DNA of 64,000 bases from an uncultured Ilyobacter sp. (GCF_963668515.1 NZ_OY764864.1:868001-932000); one strand, 5' to 3'; shown: positions 1 through 9,814, counted from the stretch's first letter. Numbers and translations: made by a program. Notes: generated by a model from the letters alone, not told the origin.

Positions 1-1728
1 GTACTTGAGCCCCTCGCAGCTCTTGCAAGCAGTCTTGGATTTGAATATCATCATGGCCTTATAGAGCATATCTGGAAACTTATAATGAAAAACCATGCCC
101 ATGACAGTATCGGATGCTGCTGCAGTGACAAGGTTCACAGAGAGATTTTAGAAAGATTTGTCTTGGCGAGCGATAAGGTAGAGAGCCTTATCATCCATTA
201 TAAGAGAAAGATAGCAGACCACTCACCGGCAAAAGATGGTGCAGACAAACTGGTAGTATACAATCTGCTTCCAAACAAAGTGGAGAGAGTAGTGGACGCC
301 ACTGTAAGAATAAGAGCCAATGACTTTAGTTTAAAGGATTATGAAGGAAATACTGTAAAATACAATGTAATATCAAAGCAGGAGATCGATCCGGGCTTAA
401 TCGACAGACAGATCGTTCACTACGGAGTATATGAGCCGTTCTTAGAATATGAGATTCAATTTGAAGCTGCTGTCCCTGCAATGGGATATGAGACATTGTA
501 TATATCCAAAGTAGATGCTGACAACAGTCCAGTAAAGCCAGAGGCTAAGGAAACACTTGAGAATGAGTTTTATACAGTGAGCTTCAATGAAAATGGTACA
601 ATCAACTTGGTAGATAAAGAGCTAGACAGAGAATATAAAAACTTGCTTCTTTTAGAAGAGGGATCAGACGACGGAGATGAGTATGACTACTCACCGCTTA
701 GACCTGAGGAAGAGATGATCATAACCAATGAAAGTGTAAAAGCTGATATAGAGGTATTTAGCCTTGGACTTGAAGAAAAAGCAGTAATTAAATACAGACT
801 TGATCTGCCTCAAAATCTTGAGGACAGAAAAAAGAAGATTATCAACTCTTATAATGACTTTGAAGTGGAAGTATCTCTAAAAAAAGGTCAAAAAAGAGTT
901 GATGTAAAAGTGACTATAGACAACAATGTCTCAGATCACAGATTGAGAATGCATCTGCCTACTCCTTATAAGTCATCTATCTCAGTTGCTGACCAGCAGT
1001 TCGGATCTATAGAGAGACCTGTACATGACACTGCCATGGGAGTATGGGAAAAAGAGAAGTGGAAAGAGATGCCTGTAAGTATCTACTCTATGATGAGTCT
1101 AGTGGGACTTCATAACAATGAAGAGGGACTTGCAGTTATTACTAACGGACTCAGAGAGTATGAGGTAATAGGTGAAAGCTACGACACTCTTGCAATCACT
1201 CTTATGAGAGGTATAGGGGTACTTGGTAAGGAGGAATTATACTACAGACCAGGAAGACCTTCTGGAATAAAACTACCTACACCAGATTCTCAGATGCTAG
1301 GAAAACAAAGTTATGAACTTTCTATATACACTCACAAAGGATCTACATTAGAAGGGAAAACATTTAAAGCTGCCAAGGATTATACAACATCTTATGACGT
1401 TTATAATAAGATTCCTTATGATGCTATGAAACTAAATCTTGAAGATTTAAAACTGCCTGTAAGCTACAGCCTGTTTGAAGCAGAAGGTAAAGCAGAGCTA
1501 AGTGTAGTAAAAATGTCTGAAAATAATGAGTATCTTGTAGTCAGAATTTTTAACCCTTACAGAGACAGAGAGATAGACGAGACTCTTATATTTAACAGGG
1601 AGTTTAAAGAGGTGAAGGCAGGAAACCTTAATGAAGAGGTTGTAGGAGATCTGTCTTATCAGGAAAACAAAGTGAAGATAGAAAAACTAAAACCTTGCCA
1701 AACCAGAACTATATTATTCAAACTATAA
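1..1728 (+). CDS. Alpha-mannosidase, GH38 family (3' part only)
   Basis: The reading frame is open from base 1, so the window cuts the gene and the ATG at 85 is internal. About 575 residues remain. They match the C-terminal part of glycoside hydrolase family 38: the end of the helical middle domain (an H-A-H-D segment followed by a Cys-rich G-C-C-C-S motif) and then the long beta-sandwich half. GH38 enzymes remove alpha-linked mannose, usually in the cytoplasm for 2-O-mannosylglycerate or mannan-derived sugars. The catalytic N-terminal barrel is outside the window, so substrate cannot be judged. Glycerate kinase follows 70 bp downstream. Mannosylglycerate hydrolysis releases glycerate, so the pair could form one pathway, although a terminator separates them. 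Confidence 0.85.
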   Translation, partial: VLEPLAALASSLGFEYHHGLIEHIWKLIMKNHAHDSIGCCCSDKVHREILERFVLASDKVESLIIHYKRKIADHSPAKDGADKLVVYNLLPNKVERVVDATVRIRANDFSLKDYEGNTVKYNVISKQEIDPGLIDRQIVHYGVYEPFLEYEIQFEAAVPAMGYETLYISKVDADNSPVKPEAKETLENEFYTVSFNENGTINLVDKELDREYKNLLLLEEGSDDGDEYDYSPLRPEEEMIITNESVKADIEVFSLGLEEKAVIKYRLDLPQNLEDRKKKIINSYNDFEVEVSLKKGQKRVDVKVTIDNNVSDHRLRMHLPTPYKSSISVADQQFGSIERPVHDTAMGVWEKEKWKEMPVSIYSMMSLVGLHNNEEGLAVITNGLREYEVIGESYDTLAITLMRGIGVLGKEELYYRPGRPSGIKLPTPDSQMLGKQSYELSIYTHKGSTLEGKTFKAAKDYTTSYDVYNKIPYDAMKLNLEDLKLPVSYSLFEAEGKAELSVVKMSENNEYLVVRIFNPYRDREIDETLIFNREFKEVKAGNLNEEVVGDLSYQENKVKIEKLKPCQTRTILFKL

Positions 1729-1731
1729 AAG

Positions 1732-1757
1732 AAGGGCAGCTTAAAGGCTGCCCTTTT
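1732..1757 (+). terminator. Rho-independent terminator after alpha-mannosidase
   Basis: A 9-bp stem (AAGGGCAGC / GCTGCCCTT) with a 6-nt loop ends in a short T run, 4 bp after the mannosidase stop. Confidence 0.85.
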
Positions 1758-1798
1758 ACCAATAAAACTAGTTAAAATGTAAAGTAGGAGGATATAGA

Positions 1799-2947
1799 AT
1801 GAAAGTCGTTGTAGCAATAGATTCATTTAAAGGAAGCCTTAGCTCACTTGAACTTGGACTGCTGATAGAAAAAGGAGTAAAAAAAGTATATAAGGATGCA
1901 GAAGTAAAAAAAGTTCCTATAGCAGACGGGGGAGAGGGGACGGTAGAAGCCCTTGTAGAGGGGACAAATGGAAAATTTGTAAAGATAAAAGTACATGACC
2001 CTCTCATGAGAGTTGTTGATGCAAGATATGGGATAATGGGAAATAATGTGGCTGTTATAGAGATGGCGGAAGCCTCTGGACTGCCCCTTTTAAAACCTGA
2101 GGAGAGAGATCTCAGAAAAGCTACAACATACGGTACCGGGGAACTAATCAAAGATGCTATTGAAAAGGGATGCAGAGAGTTTATCATCGGTATAGGGGGA
2201 AGTGCCACAAATGACGCAGGTCTTGGAATGATGCAGGCCCTTGGATATAAATTTTTGGATAAAGATGGGGAAGTTCTTGGTTACGGCGGAGAGATAATGG
2301 GAAAAGTCGTTGAGATAGACTCTAGAGAAGCTATAGAGGGTCTTGATAAGTGTCAATTTTATGTAGCTTGTGATGTGGATAATCCTTTCTATGGGCCTAA
2401 AGGGGCGGCACATGTGTATAGCAGGCAAAAGGGTGCCGATGATGAAATGGTGGAGTATCTGGACTCATCTCTTCAAAAGTTGGCTTTGACTTTGAGAGAA
2501 AAAACAGGTAAAGATATAGCAGATATACCGGGAGCAGGAGCGGCAGGAGGTCTAGGAGGAGGATTTGTGGCCTTCCTAAACGGGGAACTGAAGCCTGGGA
2601 TAGATATAATTCTTCAGGAGGTAGGGCTTGCTGAGAGTATAGAGGGTGCGGACTTTGTAATAACCGGTGAAGGGAAAATAGACTTCCAGTCAGTTATGGG
2701 GAAAGCCCCAATGGGTGTATCTAAACTCACGAGGGAAAAAGGAATCCCCGTAATAGCAATAGCAGGATGCGTCGCAGATGATGCAGAGGCCATGCATGAC
2801 CATGGTTTGGATGCCTTCTTCTCCACTATAAATTATCCTGTTTCTCTTGAAGAGGCAATGGATAAAGAAAGAGCCGGTATTTTTGTAGAAAAAAATATCG
2901 AAGAGATATTCAGGCTGGTAAAAGTCTGTGAAAAAAAGTTTAGCTAA
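1799..2947 (+). CDS. Glycerate kinase (GarK/GlxK family)
   Basis: This 382-residue protein has the full length and order of the type II glycerate kinase family: an N-terminal V-V-A-I-D-S-F-K-G-S-L start, an A-D-G-G-E-G-T-V-E-A segment near residue 45, G-I-G-G-S-A-T-N-D-A-G near residue 125 and G-A-G-A-A-G-G-L-G-G in the second half. The family phosphorylates D-glycerate with ATP, usually to 2-phosphoglycerate, and feeds lower glycolysis from the cytoplasm. A clear AGGAGG lies 8 bp before the ATG. The upstream neighbour is a GH38 mannosidase, and one possible glycerate source is mannosylglycerate. Serine or glycolate catabolism are alternatives that the context does not exclude. Confidence 0.93.
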   Translation: MKVVVAIDSFKGSLSSLELGLLIEKGVKKVYKDAEVKKVPIADGGEGTVEALVEGTNGKFVKIKVHDPLMRVVDARYGIMGNNVAVIEMAEASGLPLLKPEERDLRKATTYGTGELIKDAIEKGCREFIIGIGGSATNDAGLGMMQALGYKFLDKDGEVLGYGGEIMGKVVEIDSREAIEGLDKCQFYVACDVDNPFYGPKGAAHVYSRQKGADDEMVEYLDSSLQKLALTLREKTGKDIADIPGAGAAGGLGGGFVAFLNGELKPGIDIILQEVGLAESIEGADFVITGEGKIDFQSVMGKAPMGVSKLTREKGIPVIAIAGCVADDAEAMHDHGLDAFFSTINYPVSLEEAMDKERAGIFVEKNIEEIFRLVKVCEKKFS

Positions 2948-2962
2948 ATTATAGAAATTTTA

Positions 2963-3009
2963 AAACAATCTCCCCTGGTATAGAGTCTCTATACCAGGGG
3001 AGATTGTTT
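2963..3009. terminator. Bidirectional terminator between convergent genes
   Basis: A perfect 22-bp inverted repeat with a 3-nt loop sits between the convergent glycerate kinase and DUF2207 genes. It starts with A-rich and ends with T-rich sequence, so it can act on both strands. Confidence 0.85.
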
Positions 3010-3064
3010 GCTTCTAGATAAACGTTTAGGATTCTAAATGTTTTATAACCATTATTTTAAGGAA

Positions 3065-4942
3065 TCACCAGCTTCCGCCGCCACCTCCTCCTGAACCTCC
3101 TCCAGAAGATCCACCGCTAGAAGACGAAGAGCCAGGCCTTGAGCTCATTGTGTTTCCTATAGACCTTACAGATTGATTTATCTCTCTTATAAAAGAGTGA
3201 GTCGTAAACCCTCTATACCCCCTATACCACCGAGGTGGTTTGTTAGCGATACCGTCAAATTTGTCCGCCCACACATTTGTAACTCCTAGAACTATTGCAT
3301 AGGGCAGTATGTTGTAATAATACTGGGGGTTTTTCTTTACCAGCATTTCCAGTCTGTTCTTTTCTGCATGTATCAAAAAGTTTCTGAATCCCTTTAATTT
3401 CCCCAAAACTTCAGTACTGTATTCTGTCCTTTTGAGGGTGAATTCTGCAAGGGTAAATGAGATAATAAAAATTATTGCCTTTATAACAAAGTTAACGATA
3501 CTAAAGATAGCACCTAGATTAGCCATTCTGAATATATTAAAAAACACAAATATTATAACTATAAAAGGTATTATATTCATGAGTTTTCTTGTGAACCTCA
3601 GTTTCATATCCTCTCTTTTCACTTCAAAATTCATAATGAATTTTATAGTTTTTTCTGTAACACCGTAAATCAATAGGGAAACAGCCCCTGCAAATGGAAG
3701 ACCGATATAAAGGTCACCAGTGAGAAGATAAAATCTGGTATAACTTTCTAAAAACACAGGAAGTATGGCCAGACCCTTCATTAGGGCGGAAAGATTTTTA
3801 CTTGTATTTGTATATAAAGTTTGAGTTTTAAGGGCTTTATGTTTTTTTATGATGCTTTTTACCTTATTTGTTATTTTATAAAAATTATTTCTGAGAGATG
3901 AGAGTCTTACCTTTTCACCGTCACCATATATGTAAAAGAGTTCATTGAACATCATGGTCTCATAATAGGGTGCATCTTTTCTGTCTTTTAATTTTATAAA
4001 AGTATAATCCTTTCCCAATAACATCTCTATCATGCCATCGGAATCATTCTCTTCTATCTCAATATAACCTTTTTCGGCCCAATAAAATAAAAGCGAAGTG
4101 ACATCCTTGGTATCTACCGATCCATCTATCATATAGCCAGCCTCGGCTGGAGTAATACCTTCTGGAGGATAAAACTCCACTGTTTCTATGATTTTTCTGT
4201 CTCTTCCGAAAAAGAACCATACAAAGGAGATGATTGTGAGAAATAAAGCTCCGGCCCATTTTTTCAAGTAGGATAGCACATCTAGGGGGCCATTGAATTT
4301 AGAGGTGTTTCTGTAGTAACCTTCTGGGAGGGGAAGAGCTATTGTCAAAGCTTCTCTAGGGCCCAAAGGTTTTAGAGTTTCTCCACTTATTGTATTTCCC
4401 TCTATACTATAGTCTATCCCAGAGTTGTCTGTGCTTCCTCTGATTCCAGAGGTGAAGTTTACTTTGTTTTTGTCAAAATCTGAGGGCATATCTATGGTGA
4501 ATTTTACTTTTTTTATGGTGGTATTCCATCTGTCCCCTATGATATTATGATAAAATTCGTCCATTTTTTTATTGGCGTCATCTCCGACAGTATAGTCATA
4601 GGAAATAATATATTTTTTCTCTCCTAAAACATATCTATAGGGATCTCCTATCTTTATTCGAGTAGTATTTCCAGAACGTAATTTTTTAAAGGGAGAACCC
4701 TTTACTGTGATGTTGTCAATTTTTACATTTTTACCATTATAGGTAGATGGGATGTCCCGGTAGATACCGTGTCTCTCTGTGTCGAAATTTACAATTAGTT
4801 CTTCTTTGATATTGTAGCTGTTGTTTTCATTTACCTTGATGTCCACAATATAATCCTCTATTGTAAAATATTCCTGTCCATAGACTCCCATAGACAAAAC
4901 CAGTAGTAGCATGAGAATGTATTTAAAACTTGACCTGAACAT
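3065..4942 (-). CDS. DUF2207 family membrane protein with Gly/Ser-rich tail
   Basis: The 625-residue protein has an N-terminal signal sequence (M-F-R-S-S-F-K-Y followed by a hydrophobic stretch), an extracytoplasmic beta-rich DUF2207 domain of about 190 residues, a transmembrane segment near residue 230, a cytoplasmic part, and further membrane helices near residues 390-500. It ends in a low-complexity Gly/Ser tail closing with G-S-W, which is common in this family. I start at 4942, where AAAGGAG lies 8 bp upstream; the start at 4972 has no ribosome site and would overlap the previous gene by 50 bp. It overlaps the LemA gene by 20 bp, so the two are probably translationally coupled. Its biochemical function is unknown. 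LemA plus DUF2207 is a recurrent pair of envelope proteins. Confidence 0.88.
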   Translation of the reverse strand: MFRSSFKYILMLLLVLSMGVYGQEYFTIEDYIVDIKVNENNSYNIKEELIVNFDTERHGIYRDIPSTYNGKNVKIDNITVKGSPFKKLRSGNTTRIKIGDPYRYVLGEKKYIISYDYTVGDDANKKMDEFYHNIIGDRWNTTIKKVKFTIDMPSDFDKNKVNFTSGIRGSTDNSGIDYSIEGNTISGETLKPLGPREALTIALPLPEGYYRNTSKFNGPLDVLSYLKKWAGALFLTIISFVWFFFGRDRKIIETVEFYPPEGITPAEAGYMIDGSVDTKDVTSLLFYWAEKGYIEIEENDSDGMIEMLLGKDYTFIKLKDRKDAPYYETMMFNELFYIYGDGEKVRLSSLRNNFYKITNKVKSIIKKHKALKTQTLYTNTSKNLSALMKGLAILPVFLESYTRFYLLTGDLYIGLPFAGAVSLLIYGVTEKTIKFIMNFEVKREDMKLRFTRKLMNIIPFIVIIFVFFNIFRMANLGAIFSIVNFVIKAIIFIISFTLAEFTLKRTEYSTEVLGKLKGFRNFLIHAEKNRLEMLVKKNPQYYYNILPYAIVLGVTNVWADKFDGIANKPPRWYRGYRGFTTHSFIREINQSVRSIGNTMSSRPGSSSSSGGSSGGGSGGGGGGSW

Positions 4943-5468
4943 TTGATCTCTCCTTTTCTTCTGTAATTTCAAAATACTCTTTTTGTGTAAAAGAGAACAT
5001 CTTTGCTATAATCAGGCTTGGAAAGGTTTCGCATTTTGTATTAAAGGACCTCACCACACCGTTATAATACTTTCTAGACTGGAGGATATCTCCCTCTATA
5101 GTTTCGAGCTGTCCCTGAAGTTTCATAAAGTTACCATTAGCCTTTAGATCAGGATAGCTTTCAGACAGCGCAAAGATAGTTTTTAGTGCCCCTGTGAGTT
5201 CTCCTTCCATCTTTTGACGGTCTTTGAGATTCCCCGCATTCATAGCCATATTTCTTTTTTCTATGACATTTTCAAGAGTCTTACTTTCATGGTTGGCATA
5301 TCCCTTTACCGTCTCTACCAGATTGGGTATAAGGTCATATCTTTTCTTTAGATAGACATCCATTGTTGAGAACGCCTCTTCTACAATATTTTGGAGCTGG
5401 ACAAAACCGTTGTAGCTCATTGTAGAGTAAATTCCTGCGATTATAATAATCGCTGCAAAAAATATCAT
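4923..5468 (-). CDS. lemA: LemA family protein
   Basis: The 181-residue protein has one N-terminal membrane helix (residues 1-20) followed by the helical LemA domain with the hallmarks R-Y-D-L-I-P-N-L-V-E-T-V-K-G, Y-P-D-L-K-A-N and an F-P-S-L-I-I-A-K-M-F ending. The start at 5468 has GGGGAGG 7 bp upstream; the ATG at 5492 lacks such a site. LemA proteins are membrane-anchored with a helical body and have no established enzymatic activity. The gene lies first in a two-gene operon with the DUF2207 protein. Confidence 0.92.
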   Translation of the reverse strand: MIFFAAIIIIAGIYSTMSYNGFVQLQNIVEEAFSTMDVYLKKRYDLIPNLVETVKGYANHESKTLENVIEKRNMAMNAGNLKDRQKMEGELTGALKTIFALSESYPDLKANGNFMKLQGQLETIEGDILQSRKYYNGVVRSFNTKCETFPSLIIAKMFSFTQKEYFEITEEKERSNVQVKF

Positions 5469-5715
5469 ATCTTCCCTCCCCTTCATAATCACTCAATTTC
5501 ATGATATCATAACCAAAGCCGTGAAACAATATGCAGCTAATTTTTCAGATTTTGATTTTTCCACAGGGTTTTAATTCATGGAAATTTATTGGTATTCAAA
5601 AAAAAATTTCATACAGATACTGCTTTATCTTTCAACTCTATTTTACCCCATTTAATCCCCAATGTTAAAAGGTTTTTTATATTTGCAAGAGTATATCAAT
5701 TATGAGGTGGTTTTC

Positions 5716-6993
5716 ATGAAGTTCGTCAGCAATCTAAGAAATATTTACAGTAATATAATGAATGAAAGTCTTTATACATATGACTCTAGTAAAAAAAAGG
5801 CGGCCTCGCTAGTAAGAATGTCTGTTTTCACCGCTGAAAATTACAGGAAAACCCGTTCAAATTTATGGGCATCTTCGATATCCTATTATGCCCTCCTTTC
5901 TATAGTTCCAATCCTGGCAATAGCTTTTAGTATAGCAAAGGGACTAGGAGTAGAAGAGCTGATCAGAAATGAGATTTTAAAAAACTCTCCTCTTCAGGAA
6001 GATGCTCTCGAAAAACTTATTCTCTTTTCTGAAAAACTAATGTCTAGTGCCAAGGGTGGAGTGCTTGCTGGAGTGGGATTTGTATTTTTAGGCTGGTCGG
6101 TAATAAAAATTTTTACCCTTATAGAAAAATCCTTTAATGAAATATGGGGAGTAAAAAGACAGCGAACTATAATCAGAAAATTTACAGACTATTTTTCCAT
6201 AGTTCTCATGTTTCCAATGGTTTTGCTCTTTTCAAACGGTGTTGTTACTACCCTTCAGATGCATTTTATACGCGAGGGATCTCCTTTATTTTTTATAATA
6301 CACTGGATACCTTATCTACTTTTAATATCGTTTTTTACACTGTTGTATCTTATTATACCCAATACCAAGGTTAATTTTTCACATGCTCTTCTGGCAGGGA
6401 TAGTTGTGGGCGTACTTTTTCAAGGGCTTCAGCTGTCTATGATAAAATTCCAGGTTATTCTTTTAAACTATAACAAGATCTACGGAAGTTTTTCGGTTAT
6501 ACCTGTATTTATGATATGGCAGAAAATAGTCTGGATAATAATAATTTTAGGGGCACATCTGTCTTTTGTACTCCAAAACTCTTATAAATTCAGCTATACC
6601 ATAGCAGAAGTAAATCTAACTTTTGCTTCTAAACGGGATATACTATTTATTATATGTCATATCATGGCAAAAAATTATGAGGAGGAGGGCCCTTCCCTAA
6701 CTGCAGAGTTTATAGCTGAAAAACTTTCTATAGCCACAGGAACAATAAGCGAGATGCTAGAGATACTTCTACACTTAGGTATCATCGTAGAACTGTTTTC
6801 TCCTGTTGAAGATAGGGAGTTTAAGCTGAAGAAAAATATAAATACTTTTACAGTAAAGGAGTTTTTAGACCTTCTTGAAAACTATGGCTTTATTCAGAAT
6901 ATTCAGGGTGATGAGGAGATTATGTCTACAGTTACAAATTTTCATAAGGTTTATAGGGGAAATGAATGGGAGACTCTTATCAAAGATATTTAA
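5716..6993 (+). CDS. YihY/BrkB family inner membrane protein
   Basis: The 425-residue protein shows six to seven hydrophobic helices between about residues 45 and 300 and the YihY/UPF0761 signatures A-S-S-I-S-Y-Y-A-L-L-S-I-V-P, the N-E-I-W-G-V segment and P-N-T-K-V-N-F. About 125 residues follow the last helix and look like a winged-helix module (sequence around A-E-F-I-A-E-K-L-S-I-A-T-G-T-I). The family was once called ribonuclease BN, but that assignment was withdrawn; the real role is unknown. I start at 5716, where GAGGTGG lies 5 bp upstream, rather than at 5662. The SIMPL gene begins 13 bp downstream, which suggests an operon. Confidence 0.9.
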   Translation: MKFVSNLRNIYSNIMNESLYTYDSSKKKAASLVRMSVFTAENYRKTRSNLWASSISYYALLSIVPILAIAFSIAKGLGVEELIRNEILKNSPLQEDALEKLILFSEKLMSSAKGGVLAGVGFVFLGWSVIKIFTLIEKSFNEIWGVKRQRTIIRKFTDYFSIVLMFPMVLLFSNGVVTTLQMHFIREGSPLFFIIHWIPYLLLISFFTLLYLIIPNTKVNFSHALLAGIVVGVLFQGLQLSMIKFQVILLNYNKIYGSFSVIPVFMIWQKIVWIIIILGAHLSFVLQNSYKFSYTIAEVNLTFASKRDILFIICHIMAKNYEEEGPSLTAEFIAEKLSIATGTISEMLEILLHLGIIVELFSPVEDREFKLKKNINTFTVKEFLDLLENYGFIQNIQGDEEIMSTVTNFHKVYRGNEWETLIKDI

Positions 6994-7006
6994 CGGGAGG
7001 TTATAT

Positions 7007-7696
7007 ATGAAAAAAATAGTTGTTCTGCTGCTGTTTTGTTTATCTGTTTTAAGCTACGGTGAGGCACCCATAACTAGAACTATAAATGTCCAGGGAAACT
7101 CACAGGTATCTGCTGTACCTGATACTGTAACCATAACTGCTATGGCAGAAAGTATAGATATAGAGCTCTCTAAGGCTGCAAATGAAAACAACAAAATAAT
7201 AAGAGATGCCAGAGAATTTTTGTTGAGAGAGGGTATAGGAAAGGATGAGATTTATACTTCTAGATACACTGTATCCCAGCAAATAGAGAGACTGTCAAAA
7301 AATGTTCCTGGAGTGAGAAAGTATTTTGTAAAAAATGAGATTGTTATAACTTCAAAAAAAATAGACAAGATAGGAGAGATAATAACAGCTCTTGAAAAGG
7401 CAAAAATAAACAACGTCCAGGGACTCAGCTATTCCTCTTCTAAAAGTAAAATATATGAAAAAGAGGCTATGGTTCTAGCCTATAAGGATGCCAAAGAGAA
7501 GGCAAAAGCAATAGCGACCTTGGAGGGTTTTTCTATTGTTCCCATGTCAATTAATTCAAGTGTCTATTTCCCTAGAAATACAAACTATATGGTCCAGGCA
7601 GATAGCTTTTCTAAAGCTGCTCCTGCCCCTATATACACTCCTAAAACCATTGATATAACAGGGAATATAAATGTTACCTTCCAATTAAAAAAATAA
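7007..7696 (+). CDS. SIMPL domain-containing secreted protein
   Basis: The 229-residue product begins with a signal peptide (M-K-K-I-V-V-L-L-L-F-C-L-S-V-L-S-Y-G) and continues with a SIMPL/DUF541 domain: R-T-I-N-V-Q-G-N-S-Q-V-S-A-V-P-D-T near the start, Y-K-D-A-K-E-K-A-K-A-I-A in the middle, and I-N-V-T-F-Q-L at the end. Members are periplasmic or surface proteins of unknown function. GGGAGG lies 6 bp before the start at 7007; the longer reading frame from 6875 overlaps the upstream gene and lacks a site. It is the second gene of a pair with yihY. Confidence 0.9.
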   Translation: MKKIVVLLLFCLSVLSYGEAPITRTINVQGNSQVSAVPDTVTITAMAESIDIELSKAANENNKIIRDAREFLLREGIGKDEIYTSRYTVSQQIERLSKNVPGVRKYFVKNEIVITSKKIDKIGEIITALEKAKINNVQGLSYSSSKSKIYEKEAMVLAYKDAKEKAKAIATLEGFSIVPMSINSSVYFPRNTNYMVQADSFSKAAPAPIYTPKTIDITGNINVTFQLKK

Positions 7697-7720
7697 AGGG
7701 TGATCACCCTTTATTTTTTT
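7691..7720. terminator. Bidirectional terminator
   Basis: A 26-bp palindrome centred on TGATCA (arms AAATAAAGGG / CCCTTTATTT), followed by a T run, overlaps the SIMPL stop codon and lies between convergent genes. Confidence 0.85.
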
Positions 7721-7744
7721 GCCTATCAACTTTTTACTGTAGAT

Positions 7745-8251
7745 TTAATCCTCTAAAAAGGGTTCGCAGTTTCTATTTCTTTTGCTGATATAATTTAGTT
7801 CAGCTTTTTTCAAGGTGTATATCACAAAGAAAACTATTACAGTTACGATAGTTCCTAAGAAGTAAAACCCCATACCAAAAGCTATGCCTATAGCTGCAAC
7901 TACCCATATTATAGCCGCTGTGGTTATACCTTTTATACTTCCTTTTTCATGGATAATGGCTCCTGCCCCTAGAAATCCTACTCCTGATATAATCTGAGCC
8001 GTCATTCTAGAAAGGTCACTTTTAAATACAAGGGCATTATTGGGATCTGAGGCGATAAGCTCTAAAGAATCCCTGATAATAAGTACCTGTATTGCAGATA
8101 TTGTAGCGGCTCCAACACACACGAGCATATTGGTCACAAAGCCCGCTGCTTTTCCTCTTCTTTCCCGTTCCCATCCGATGATTCCCCCTGCTAGGAGGGC
8201 ACTGCAGACTCTTAAAACAATCTCCCACTCATCTATCATGTATCGTTCCAT
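7745..8251 (-). CDS. MgtC/SapB family membrane protein
   Basis: This 168-residue protein has four to five hydrophobic helices and the MgtC/SapB signature: L-L-A-G-G-I-I-G-W-E-R-E-R-R-G-K-A-A-G near residue 20, then a membrane segment with V-G-F-L-G-A-G-A-I. In MgtC proteins the N-terminal membrane domain interacts with partners such as F-type ATP synthase during Mg limitation. The cytoplasmic C-terminal domain of classical MgtC is missing, so this is the short SapB-like form. A role in magnesium homeostasis is only family-level inference. Confidence 0.9.
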   Translation of the reverse strand: MERYMIDEWEIVLRVCSALLAGGIIGWERERRGKAAGFVTNMLVCVGAATISAIQVLIIRDSLELIASDPNNALVFKSDLSRMTAQIISGVGFLGAGAIIHEKGSIKGITTAAIIWVVAAIGIAFGMGFYFLGTIVTVIVFFVIYTLKKAELNYISKRNRNCEPFLED

Positions 8252-8287
8252 AAAAATCTCCCTTTTTTAAATTTAAGTTATTCAAAA

Positions 8288-8318
8288 TAAAAACCGTCCC
8301 GGACAAACCCTGACGGTT
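8288..8318 (-). terminator. Possible terminator of pepV on the minus strand
   Basis: A 7-bp stem (AACCGTC / GACGGTT) around a 13-nt loop is followed on the minus strand by a short T run. It is downstream of the 8327 stop. It could also affect the 5' region of mgtC. Confidence 0.55.
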
Positions 8319-8326
8319 CTTAAATA

Positions 8327-9712
8327 CTATTTTGCAAGTTTATATATGGCTTCTGCGTATATTTTGAGCCAAGTATCTATTTTACCTATCTCAAGATATT
8401 CGTCCTTTTGGTGCATATTGTCTTCCTGATCTTTTAAGAGTGAACCGAATGCTACGCAGTTTTTTATAGCTCTGGCATAGGTACCTCCCCCTATAGCGAT
8501 AGGCTGGGCGTCCATATCACCGGTCACATCCTTATAGACATCCATAAGTGTTTTTACAAGGAAGTGGTCTCTAGGAACGTATAGAGGGTCCTTACCTCCA
8601 GTTATTTCCATTTCCATTCCAAATTCTGAAGCATTTTTTTCTATTCCCTTGAGCACTGCATCTTTTTCCACAGTCACAGGATATCTTATATCAACTGAGA
8701 TTTCTAAATTGTTGTTTTCTAGAGAGATCATACCGATGTTGAGACTCAGCTGACCAGAATCCTGGTCTTCAAAGGCTATCCCCATAGATCTGCCGTTGGT
8801 CTCCATTTTTATTTTTTCAGAGAAAAATATTCCTATCTCTTCTAAGGCTCCCCCTCTATACCCTGACTCAGATATGAGTTTCATCAGTGCCGAGATAGCA
8901 TTGTACCCCTTATCTGGTCTAGAAGCATGGGCAGATTTACCATTGGATGTAAAGATAAGATTTCCTGATTTTTTTTCCATCTCTATCTTATAATTTTTAT
9001 CTTTATTGAAAGAATTGATGTGATCTGAGATTATTTTTCCAGAATCTTCAGAAATCTCTAAAAAGGCTTTTTCAGAAACAGAATTAAAGGCATTTCCACC
9101 TTTTATTTTGATATTTTCTGAATTTTCATATCTTTTCTTTAAAACCACCTGCATGATTCCTTTTTCAGCAAAGGTAACAGGGAAAGTGGAATCAGGTGTA
9201 AAAGAAAGGTCTGGATGAGGCATATTAAGTTTTCCAAAGTAATGATCCATACATCCCCAACCTGATTCCTCATTGGCTCCCAGAATCATTCTTATTTTTT
9301 TACCTGTTTTAAGTCCCGAATCTTTGATGGCCTTCATTGCGTAAAGGCATGTTATCATAGGACCCTTGTCATCAAGAACCCCTCGTCCGTATATTTTGCC
9401 GTCTTCTATCTCTCCTGCATAGGGAGGATGACTCCATCCCTCACCCTCTGGGACCACGTCTACATGACCTAATATACCTATTGTTTCATCTCCAGAACCA
9501 AAGTCTATATGACCTGCATAATTATCAAAGTTCTCTACTTCAAATCCCATACTTTCTCCTAACTGGAGAAAATAACTGAGTGCCTCTGCAGGACCTTTTC
9601 CGAACGGTTTACCAGGAAGGGGAGCCTCCTCTACACTTTTTATTCTAATGGCCTCTTGTATTGCATTTATTACTTCTTCTTTGTAACTTATAGCTTTTTC
9701 CTGTAAGTTCAT
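8327..9712 (-). CDS. pepV: Dipeptidase PepV (M20 metallopeptidase)
   Basis: The 461-residue protein is a full-length PepV-type M20A dipeptidase. Metal-site motifs are visible: G-H-V-D-V-V-P (His83, Asp85), G-R-G-V-L-D-D-K-G-P (residues 109-118), N-E-E-S-G-W-G (Glu148-Glu149), and a C-terminal H-Q-K-D-E segment. An insertion between the metal-binding halves is the lid domain that distinguishes PepV from other M20 enzymes. PepV cleaves a broad range of dipeptides in the cytoplasm at the end of peptide use. The gene is monocistronic here. Confidence 0.94.
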   Translation of the reverse strand: MNLQEKAISYKEEVINAIQEAIRIKSVEEAPLPGKPFGKGPAEALSYFLQLGESMGFEVENFDNYAGHIDFGSGDETIGILGHVDVVPEGEGWSHPPYAGEIEDGKIYGRGVLDDKGPMITCLYAMKAIKDSGLKTGKKIRMILGANEESGWGCMDHYFGKLNMPHPDLSFTPDSTFPVTFAEKGIMQVVLKKRYENSENIKIKGGNAFNSVSEKAFLEISEDSGKIISDHINSFNKDKNYKIEMEKKSGNLIFTSNGKSAHASRPDKGYNAISALMKLISESGYRGGALEEIGIFFSEKIKMETNGRSMGIAFEDQDSGQLSLNIGMISLENNNLEISVDIRYPVTVEKDAVLKGIEKNASEFGMEMEITGGKDPLYVPRDHFLVKTLMDVYKDVTGDMDAQPIAIGGGTYARAIKNCVAFGSLLKDQEDNMHQKDEYLEIGKIDTWLKIYAEAIYKLAK

Positions 9713-9814
9713 CCAAGTATCCTCCCAAAATTATTTTTATAGATAAAATTATAACATATATCAGACTTAGTTGCGAAGATTTCAGTCCTCTCTCTAAATA
9801 AAATGACTTATTTT

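Noticed and set aside
1768..2208. Antisense frame over glycerate kinase
   Set aside because: It is low-complexity Ser/Pro/Phe-rich and mirrors the codon pattern of the real gene on the other strand; no ribosome site.
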